From a virus, in the IMG/VR virus record IMGVR_UViG_3300020436_000022, positions 1-40,904 of that record: a DNA stretch of 40,904 bases, one strand, 5' to 3'. Under the pieces are notes generated by a model. The model was not told where the DNA came from. It made no database searches and saw nothing but the letters and a program-made list of their open reading frames with translations. The translations under genes were made by a program, and so were the position numbers. This document shows, piece by piece, positions 7,584 through 13,609 of the stretch. Each line of letters begins with the position of its first letter. Positions within the stretch are counted from its first letter, which is position 1.

Positions 7584-8480
7584 ATGTCTTTTGCTTCACT
7601 TAAAAAGTCAAGTTATACTGATCTGCTTTCTAAGGCAGAGTCACTAAACAAGACCGAGGTCAGAGGTGCCGACGAGCGTCTTTGGAAACCAGAAGTAGAC
7701 AAAGCGGGCAATGGTTACGCAGTAATCAGATTCCTACCCGCACCCGATGGAGAAGACCTTCCATGGGCACAAGTTTGGAGTCATGCCTTCCAAGGTCCTG
7801 GTGGATGGTATATTGAGAACTCTCTCACAACTTTAGGCAAAAAAGATCCTGTTTCAGACCTAAACAGAACCTTATGGAATAGCGGTAGTGATGCCGACAA
7901 AGAGGTTGCTCGTAAGCAAAAACGTAAGTTATCTTACTACAGTAATATCTACGTCCTACAAGACCCTGCTAATCCAGAAAATGAAGGAAGAGTCTTCCTT
8001 TACAAGTATGGTAAGAAGATCTTTGATAAACTAACAGAAGCAATGCAACCTGCATTTGCTGATGAAACTCCAATCAACCCATTTGATTTCTGGAAGGGTG
8101 CTGACTTTAAAGTCAAGATCCGTAAGGTTGAAGGGTATTGGAACTACGATAAGTCCGAGTTTGCTGAACCAAGCACACTAAAAGGATTTGATGATTCTGA
8201 GTTAGAAACTCTCTGGTCACAACAGTATAGTCTAACTGACTTTACTGCTCCTGATAAGTTCAAAACTTTTGAAGAGTTAGAGACTAGATTGAATCAGGTG
8301 TTAAACTCAGCACCAACACCTCCTCGTCAAACAGAGATAGAGGATTTAGAAGACCTAAGTGAAGGTCGCTATAAAACTGTAGCAGCAGAATCTGCTCCTA
8401 CATTTAAGTCAGCACCGACTCCTGCTCCCGCAGAAGAAGATGATGCCTTATCTTATTTCGCCAAACTTGCTAACGAATAA
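7584..8480 (+). CDS. 32: Single-stranded DNA-binding protein gp32
   Basis: A 298-residue gp32. The N-terminal LAST-like basic part (SFASLKKSSY) mediates cooperative binding in T4. The OB-fold core contains YYSNIYVLQDPANPENEGRV and FLYKYGKKIFDKL, diagnostic of gp32, then WKGADFKVKIRKVEGYWNYD. The C-terminus is a Pro/Ala-Glu linker with an acidic tip (AEEDDALSYFAKLANE) that would contact gp59 and other replication proteins. The protein has no cysteine at all, so the zinc site of T4 gp32 (three Cys, one His) is missing. Gp32 coats single-stranded DNA during replication and recombination. talC begins two bases after its stop, so they are co-transcribed. Confidence 0.96.
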   Translation: MSFASLKKSSYTDLLSKAESLNKTEVRGADERLWKPEVDKAGNGYAVIRFLPAPDGEDLPWAQVWSHAFQGPGGWYIENSLTTLGKKDPVSDLNRTLWNSGSDADKEVARKQKRKLSYYSNIYVLQDPANPENEGRVFLYKYGKKIFDKLTEAMQPAFADETPINPFDFWKGADFKVKIRKVEGYWNYDKSEFAEPSTLKGFDDSELETLWSQQYSLTDFTAPDKFKTFEELETRLNQVLNSAPTPPRQTEIEDLEDLSEGRYKTVAAESAPTFKSAPTPAPAEEDDALSYFAKLANE

Positions 8481-8482
8481 CT

Positions 8483-9280
8483 ATGAAGATTTTCATTGAC
8501 TCCGCTGACGTATGGGCAATACGAGAAGCATACGAGACAGGTCTTATTGATGGTGTAACAACCAACCCTACCCTTATTATGAAGAGTGGTAAACACCCAG
8601 AAAAGGTGTACCAAAAACTCAAAGACATGGGAATCAATGATATCTCTATGGAAGTCGTGGGCAATGCTGAAACTATGATCAATGAAGGTCGTAGATTGAA
8701 AGCAAAGTTCGGTGAATGTGCTACAATCAAGGTTCCGTGTACACCAGACGGACTCCTTGCTTGTCACACTTTATCTAAAGAATTAATTAGAGTAAACGTA
8801 ACCTTAATATTCAGCACAGCACAAGCAATCCTAGCTGCTAAAGCAGGGGCAACTTATGTCTCACCTTTCGTTGGTAGATTAGAAGATAACTCTCACTCAG
8901 GTGTAGAAGTTGTTCGTTCTATAGTTGATATCTACAAGAAGCACAACATCTATACTGAAGTGTTAGCAGCATCTATTCGTGACGTTGCTAAGGTTACACT
9001 CGCATTCTGGAATGGTGCTCATATTTGTACCATACCACCAAAAGTATTCAACAAGATGTACGATCATGTGTTAACAGACGCAGGATTAAAAATCTTCGAT
9101 GAAGACCACAAAACCACCTTCTCTTCTACTGATGAAAGAGTTGGTGGCGATTTAGATGCTATTGATGGTATGGAATATAATTTTGTAGACGATGGATTTA
9201 CTTACACCATCGACACACCTGAGACACAGGGACTTGTCGATTTCGGTGACATAGATACAGGTACAGGATTCATCCCCTAA
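8483..9280 (+). CDS. talC: Transaldolase (TalC/FSA type) with C-terminal extension
   Basis: A 265-residue transaldolase of the small TalC/fructose-6-phosphate aldolase type. The strand MKIFIDSADV, the loop GVTTNPTL and the Schiff-base lysine in ATIKVPCT (K83) are clear, and IFSTAQAILAAKAGATYVSPFVGR matches the family. The family core ends near residue 215; about 50 more residues (from DERVGGDLDAIDG to the end FGDIDTGTGFIP) have no counterpart in the classic enzyme. Transaldolase moves three-carbon units in the pentose phosphate pathway; in cyanophages it acts with CP12 to favour NADPH and ribose production. It follows gp32 by two bases and converges on gp53, overlapping it by 4 nt. Confidence 0.95.
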   Translation: MKIFIDSADVWAIREAYETGLIDGVTTNPTLIMKSGKHPEKVYQKLKDMGINDISMEVVGNAETMINEGRRLKAKFGECATIKVPCTPDGLLACHTLSKELIRVNVTLIFSTAQAILAAKAGATYVSPFVGRLEDNSHSGVEVVRSIVDIYKKHNIYTEVLAASIRDVAKVTLAFWNGAHICTIPPKVFNKMYDHVLTDAGLKIFDEDHKTTFSSTDERVGGDLDAIDGMEYNFVDDGFTYTIDTPETQGLVDFGDIDTGTGFIP

Positions 9281-9906
9281 TCTATTTTAATTTCAGATTT
9301 ATTCTGACCAATAACTAACGACCCACCTTTATGAAGGGATGCTGTATATAAATCAGCAAATTCTTTTATATAGATGGGTTTTATTAATTTAATTTTTTCT
9401 TTCTCAGCATTCAATCTCTCTTCATACTGATAGTATGTCACAGGTGATACTGGATTTACAGTTACACCCGCAGACGCAGTTCCATCATAATATGTGACCT
9501 GATAGTTACTTGGAACTCTAAGTCCTGCCTTTACAATTTTACGATTCAAAGCATCAGTAACCTCCGTTGTCTCATACATCATGATGGCAGCGGGGTTTTC
9601 ATATTTTGTGTACACATAGTCTCTCAAAGCATCAGATGTACGTGGCCATTGTTCATGGTAGTTAGTGATGTTATTCACTATCATGATAGTCCAACCTAAG
9701 TCTGCCTGTTTATAATAGTTAAATGCTATTGATTCTGGTGTGTCACCAGTTTTTATGAAGACATCATCAAAGATAACAACAGAGGCTAAGTAATCGTCTC
9801 TTATATTGTTTCTTCTCCATAGATTCTTGGCACGATAATACTTAGGATCTAAAAGTTGATCCGTATAGTTGTATAGTACATTGGGTGCGTTCTGAAATAA
9901 ACTCAT
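9277..9906 (-). CDS. 53: Baseplate wedge protein gp53
   Basis: A 209-residue baseplate wedge protein. The LysM-like segment DTPESIAFNYYKQADLGWTI, followed by NNITNYHEQWP, is the hallmark of gp53 in T4-like phages. In T4, gp53 completes the wedge and joins six wedges around the hub. The C-terminal part (LNAEKEKIKLIKPIYIKEF) fits cyanophage homologues. It is the last gene of the leftward block gp4-unknown-gp48-gp53, and its start overlaps the gp48 stop (TAATG). It converges on talC with overlapping stops and no visible terminator. Confidence 0.88.
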   Translation of the reverse strand: MSLFQNAPNVLYNYTDQLLDPKYYRAKNLWRRNNIRDDYLASVVIFDDVFIKTGDTPESIAFNYYKQADLGWTIMIVNNITNYHEQWPRTSDALRDYVYTKYENPAAIMMYETTEVTDALNRKIVKAGLRVPSNYQVTYYDGTASAGVTVNPVSPVTYYQYEERLNAEKEKIKLIKPIYIKEFADLYTASLHKGGSLVIGQNKSEIKID

Positions 9907-11159
9907 TAGAATCTACCTGTTTCTAGATCAGCAGATGTAAGTGCTGTTGTCTCAGCAAATGTACAACTGACAGTTTGTAATGGGATTTCACCACCCTTAG
10001 TAGTGATAAAATTATTTGATGGTGATGCGTTTACATTAAGATTAGTAAGAGCACACATCTTAGAACGTGGCATCATTGGATGTGGTTGACCACCATCAAC
10101 AACAGCACCAAATTCATCTATAGCACCGAACCATGGTTCCAGTTTGAATAGATCTGGGAAACCTAGTACACCACCAGTTCCTTTAGCGTTAGCAACAGGA
10201 TGCATACCAGTTTTAAATCCATTGATTATCTTATCAATATTTTCTGCTTCCTCAGCATCACGAGCAAAGAACTCGAATGATAATGAGAAGGATCTCATTT
10301 CCATTTTACTGAACATCATGATGGCGTTCTCATTAGGTGCTAATCCTGCTAGTCCTAAGAAGTTTGCTGGCTGTGTGATGTCACTGTTTACACCAAGTGG
10401 ATCTGTTGCTCCCTTAAATGCTTTACCAAGAGATTTAGATATATCCATACCCGCTTGATCATTCAATCCATCTGTAAAGTTAGATCCAATCTGACCGAGT
10501 GCGTCAGTCACACCCGCAATAGTACCTGTAGCAAGCATCTGACCGATAGCCCCAGTAGGGTCATCAAGAACTCTTGCCATGGTTCCTAACTTGAATGTGT
10601 TTCCCCATGATGCACCATATGAATATTGAAACTCATTAGGCATGGGTAGACGATATATTGTAGGGACTGTATCCGCAGTCTCATATGATTCATTCTTTAT
10701 GTCAGCTAACTCGTTAGCATTTTCAATGACAGTTCCGTCCTGTAGTGTGATAGGACCGTCTCTGAATAGATGCTCATACTCACCTTTTGCTATTTTTGCT
10801 AATACTTGTTTTCTTCTCTTCTCTGCATTCTTTACACCAGCTCTACCTTTTCCTTTACCTATATCAGACAACGCAAGTGCTTGTAGTTCATTGTTGAGTG
10901 CTTCCATTCTTTGATCGCCCTCAGTAGTTCCACCGTCTGTACCTCCATAGAGGAACTCATTACCTTTTCTTACAACGTCAGTTACACCACCAATATTACC
11001 TAGTCCTGTCTGAGCATCGTTCTGACCTGATTCTCTCGCAGCTTTTAATCCTTCATTATACTGATACCTAGTGATCTTAAAATAAGATGCAAGAGGGATA
11101 TCAGTCAAACCTTTAGGGTAGGTTCGATCATCGCCATATAATACTCTATTTCCAGCCAT
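9906..11159 (-). CDS. 48: Baseplate tail-tube cap gp48
   Basis: A 417-residue protein resembling cyanophage gp48, which closes the baseplate and starts the tail tube together with gp54. Features are the N-terminal PLASYFKITRYQYNEG, a Gly-rich linker with many charged residues (about 100-170), the YRLPMPNEFQYSYGASWG region and a C-terminal tube-like fold with MEMRSFSLSFEFFARDAEEA and PRSKMCALTNLNVNASPSN. T4 gp48 is 364 aa; the extra length lies in the Ala/Gly-rich middle. Adjacent gp53 supports the baseplate role. Both ends join neighbours at TAATG junctions. Confidence 0.82.
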   Translation of the reverse strand: MAGNRVLYGDDRTYPKGLTDIPLASYFKITRYQYNEGLKAARESGQNDAQTGLGNIGGVTDVVRKGNEFLYGGTDGGTTEGDQRMEALNNELQALALSDIGKGKGRAGVKNAEKRRKQVLAKIAKGEYEHLFRDGPITLQDGTVIENANELADIKNESYETADTVPTIYRLPMPNEFQYSYGASWGNTFKLGTMARVLDDPTGAIGQMLATGTIAGVTDALGQIGSNFTDGLNDQAGMDISKSLGKAFKGATDPLGVNSDITQPANFLGLAGLAPNENAIMMFSKMEMRSFSLSFEFFARDAEEAENIDKIINGFKTGMHPVANAKGTGGVLGFPDLFKLEPWFGAIDEFGAVVDGGQPHPMMPRSKMCALTNLNVNASPSNNFITTKGGEIPLQTVSCTFAETTALTSADLETGRF

Positions 11160-11608
11160 TATCTATTTGTATGGAATTGTTCTAGTGGTAGTTGACTCAT
11201 TGCCTGCATATCCTCCTCTGGTATCTCGAAGAATAAGTTGTCGGCATTCTTAGGTATGTAGTAACGAAGTGTCTCCATAGGAGCTTCTTCTTTATTTAGT
11301 GACCCAAGACGAGCTTTTGGTCTAAGGAAGTGAATGTTCATACCTAACAGTCTATCGTTCTTAATTTCCATGAGTTTTATTAGTGGGTACTCATCCCATT
11401 TCTTTATACTATCTCTGTATTTGGGATCATATTCAAAGAAATACCACTTACCTACCTCTGGTTGTTCTGTGGCATTGTCGTAGAGTGCTTCAAATATTTT
11501 TTCTCTTAGCTGAGGTTTACTTACTTTGCTTCCTCTTAGACTTTGGAGCAGAGTAGTTAATTCTGAGCTCTCGCTCTGTGATGAGTCGGAAGTTGATTCC
11601 TCTGTCAT
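11159..11608 (-). CDS. Conserved cyanophage protein, probably virion-related
   Basis: A protein of about 149 residues read from ATG 11608. It has a Ser/Glu-rich start (EESTSDSSQSESSE), then a folded part with GKWYFFEYDPKYRDSIKKWD, PLIKLMEIKNDRLLGMNIHF and RPKARLGSLNKEEAPMETLR, patterns I have seen in cyanomyovirus proteins of unknown role. Its start lies 92 nt inside gp4 in another frame. No start codon exists closer to the gp4 end, and an ATG at 11653 would overlap even more. Position between gp4 and gp48 suggests a role in virion assembly, unproven. Confidence 0.7.
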   Translation of the reverse strand: MTEESTSDSSQSESSELTTLLQSLRGSKVSKPQLREKIFEALYDNATEQPEVGKWYFFEYDPKYRDSIKKWDEYPLIKLMEIKNDRLLGMNIHFLRPKARLGSLNKEEAPMETLRYYIPKNADNLFFEIPEEDMQAMSQLPLEQFHTNR

Positions 11609-11990
11609 CGCAGTATTCCTGAGCTGCCCTCCACTTTGCATGGTTTTTAGCATAGGTCATGACCTCCGTGATGTACCGTTTGGTTTGACGTTTCTGGGGT
11701 TTAGGTTCTTGTGTTTGCTTCAGAGGTTTGACCTCTACCAGATATTGCTTAGTTCCTGTTGGTTCCTTGATCTTCACCCAGAAGTCTGGGAAGTATCTAT
11801 GCACCTTATTATCTGTAGGACATTTGTATGGTATTACAATCTCCTCAGATGACCAACTAACAACTGCTCTATCGCTATCACACCAATTCATGAACTTGAG
11901 TTCCCAACCAGACCGATAAAATATCTCAGTCGGATCTCCCTTATATTTCTTATAATTCTTAGGTTTGAATTTACCTTGTTTTAGAGACAT
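11517..11990 (-). CDS. 4: Head completion protein gp4
   Basis: A 157-residue gp4. The start SLKQGKFKPKNYKKYKGDPT, followed by IFYRSGWELKFMNWCD, is typical of T4 gp4 (also called gp50), a nuclease-like head completion protein. YFPDFWVKIKE, then YLVEVKPLKQT, has the PD-(D/E)XK-like D...ExK layout seen in this family. Gp4 is needed to finish DNA-filled heads before tail joining. The ATG at 11990 is favoured over one at 12005 because it begins the conserved motif. Its start codon is the reverse complement of the first bases of the rightward late promoter at 11988. Confidence 0.9.
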   Translation of the reverse strand: MSLKQGKFKPKNYKKYKGDPTEIFYRSGWELKFMNWCDSDRAVVSWSSEEIVIPYKCPTDNKVHRYFPDFWVKIKEPTGTKQYLVEVKPLKQTQEPKPQKRQTKRYITEVMTYAKNHAKWRAAQEYCDDRGINFRLITERELRINYSAPKSKRKQSK

Positions 11991-11995
11991 AAATA
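11988..11995 (+). promoter_or_regulatory. Rightward late promoter CATAAATA
   Basis: CATAAATA, 25 nt before the ATG at 12021, matches the cyanophage late motif and should drive the large tail operon. Its first three bases are the gp4 start codon on the other strand. Confidence 0.75.
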
Positions 11996-12015
11996 AAAAT
12001 ACCACCCCATATGGG

Positions 12016-12023
12016 TATTTATG
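12016..12023 (-). promoter_or_regulatory. Leftward late promoter CATAAATA
   Basis: TATTTATG on the + strand reads CATAAATA on the - strand, 25 nt before the gp4 ATG at 11990. It shares its CAT with the ATG of the rightward gene at 12021, mirroring the promoter at 11988. Confidence 0.7.
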
Positions 12024-12695
12024 ACTCTCAAAAGCGTTACATCCTTCATATCAGACCTACAGACCAGAGGAGGACCTAGTTCTACCAATCAATTTGATCT
12101 GGAGTTTGCTTGTGGCGACAAGTTGAAGCAGTTCATGCAGGATGAATATCAGATAGAAAATACATCTTATAATAACCTCATGGTTGACATGATCAATGAG
12201 GCACAGATACCTGGCGTGTCATTAACCAGTCAGGATGTGAAGCAAGTACACAAGGGTATTACTATGAAACCCGCAATGGCAAAGGTATATAATGAGATGG
12301 ACTTCTCATGTATACTTGATGTCAAGTCAGAAGCATTTAAGTTCTTCACAGCATGGCAACAGTTTGTACAAGGTGCTGACGTTGGTGATCCTGGCGTACT
12401 ATCAGGTAAGAAGGAAGCAAGAGCATTAGCTCAACACTACTATAATGACTATACATGTGATACAATAATAAAGAAGTACGAAAAATTTTCTCCAGATACA
12501 AACAACCTACAACCCACAGCAAACTATCACGTGTTCACCGTACAGTTGCGTAAGTCATATCCATATATGATGTCATCTATACCTTACAGTTCAGCAGGAT
12601 CTGGTGTTGTCAAGTTAAGTATAGGTATGTACTATGAGTATGCTGAGTACACTCCGTTCAAGTTTGAGCAGAGAGTACAAGTCTCAGGAACCTGA
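12021..12695 (+). CDS. Tail-tube-fold baseplate protein (gp54- or gp19-like)
   Basis: A 224-residue protein with the tail-tube pattern: start TLKSVTSFISDLQTRGG, central strand INEAQIPGVSLTSQDV, the FKFFTAWQQFVQG helix, and the C-terminal RKSYPYMMSSIPYSSAGSG, then VKLSIGMYYEYAEY. T4 gp54 (initiator of the tube on the baseplate) and gp19 (tube subunit) share this fold. The opening and the place near gp48 favour gp54, although it is shorter than T4 gp54 (about 320 aa). It is the first gene of the rightward late operon; no clear Shine-Dalgarno precedes its ATG. Confidence 0.65.
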   Translation: MTLKSVTSFISDLQTRGGPSSTNQFDLEFACGDKLKQFMQDEYQIENTSYNNLMVDMINEAQIPGVSLTSQDVKQVHKGITMKPAMAKVYNEMDFSCILDVKSEAFKFFTAWQQFVQGADVGDPGVLSGKKEARALAQHYYNDYTCDTIIKKYEKFSPDTNNLQPTANYHVFTVQLRKSYPYMMSSIPYSSAGSGVVKLSIGMYYEYAEYTPFKFEQRVQVSGT

Positions 12696-12722
12696 TATAT
12701 AATATATACGGACTAATTTATT

Positions 12723-13421
12723 ATGCCATTACCTGATATTGTTACGCCAACCTACGAGTTGGTCATACCTTCATCGAAGAAGAAATTAAAATATCGCCCT
12801 TTCCTTGTTAAAGAACAGAAGATTCTGATCCTAGCACTAGAAGAGAATGATAGTGTACAAATACTAGAAGCGATAAAGAATATATTTAAAGCATGTATCA
12901 TCACTAGGTTCAAGATGGATGACCTATCTATCTTTGACGTTGAATACATCTTCCTACAATTACGTGGTAGATCTATTCAAGAAACTATTGATGTAGAAGT
13001 TCCATGTGATGATGACCCTGAGACTAAAGTACCAGTGTCATTCCCAGTGGATGCTGTCAAAGTTAACTTTCCAGACGGACATGAGTCAACAATTAAATTG
13101 ACTGAGGACATCGTGGTACAGATGAAGTATCCTAACCTAGAATACTTTACTAAGGTTAACTTCACAGAAGAGACCACTGACCCATACGAGTTAGTGTCAT
13201 CATGTATAGACAGAGTATATAATAAAGGAGAAGATTGTGGATCCTTCACAGCAAAAGAAGCTCAAGCATGGTTGGAGAAACTTACTAACGATCAGTTTGA
13301 AAGTATCCAAAACTTCTTTGACACTATGCCTACTCTTAGGCATGAGCTTACAGTTACTAATCCTAAATCAGGTGTTAAAACGAATGCAGTCATCGAGGGA
13401 TTAGTCAATTTTTTCGGATAG
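12723..13421 (+). CDS. 26: Baseplate hub assembly protein gp26
   Basis: A 232-residue gp26-like protein. Recognisable parts are LKYRPFLVKEQKILILALE, FDVEYIFLQLRGRSI, a central strand with PVSFPVDAVKVNF and the end FFDTMPTLRHELTVTNPKSG. In T4, gp26 is required for baseplate hub assembly; the chaperone role is inferred from the similar place of lambda gpG. The last codons AAT TTT TTC GGA TAG contain a perfect T TTT TTC slippery heptamer, and the -1 frame continues into the gp51-like ORF, so a gp26-gp51 fusion could be made. A weak ribosome site precedes ATG 12723. Confidence 0.85.
   Translation: MPLPDIVTPTYELVIPSSKKKLKYRPFLVKEQKILILALEENDSVQILEAIKNIFKACIITRFKMDDLSIFDVEYIFLQLRGRSIQETIDVEVPCDDDPETKVPVSFPVDAVKVNFPDGHESTIKLTEDIVVQMKYPNLEYFTKVNFTEETTDPYELVSSCIDRVYNKGEDCGSFTAKEAQAWLEKLTNDQFESIQNFFDTMPTLRHELTVTNPKSGVKTNAVIEGLVNFFG
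13409..13415 (+). promoter_or_regulatory. Candidate -1 ribosomal frameshift site T TTT TTC
   Basis: The heptamer is correctly phased with gp26 codons (AAT TTT TTC) and lies 4 nt before the gp26 stop. Slippage by -1 continues as CGG ATA GCC into the gp51-like frame. Six bases after the heptamer a short CCCT/AGGG hairpin can form; it is weak. Confidence 0.6.
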
Positions 13422-13609
13422 CCCTGTTCCAAGAGGGGTTAGCAAGATTCTACACAACGAATTTTGCCTTGGTGCAACACCATAAATATACCTTGAGTGA
13501 CATAGAAAATATGATCCCATGGGAGCGTGACATTTACGTCAATATGCTCTCCAAGTGGTTAAAGGATGAAAGGGAACGTATAGAGAAAGAGAAACGGACA
13601 CGTAGATGA
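13418..13609 (+). CDS. 51: gp51-like baseplate hub assembly ORF without a standard start
   Basis: The frame encodes ALFQEGLARFYTTNFALVQH and then HKYTLSDIENMIPWERDIYV, NMLSKWLKDERERIEKEK, the pattern I associate with cyanophage gp51-type hub assembly proteins following gp26. About 63 residues fit. No ATG, GTG or TTG precedes the conserved part: the frame is open from a TAA near 13379, and only ATT, ATA (13418) or CTG could start it. Two explanations are possible: an unusual start codon, or translation as a -1 frameshift extension of gp26. Its TGA overlaps the ATG of the tape-measure candidate. T4 gp51 is longer (about 250 aa), so the name rests on position and cyanophage precedent. Confidence 0.7.
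   Translation: MALFQEGLARFYTTNFALVQHHKYTLSDIENMIPWERDIYVNMLSKWLKDERERIEKEKRTRR
13481..13488 (+). promoter_or_regulatory. Possible internal late promoter CATAAATA
   Basis: CATAAATA lies within the gp51-like frame, about 118 nt before the ATG at 13606. It matches the late motif but is inside coding sequence, so it may be chance. Confidence 0.35.
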
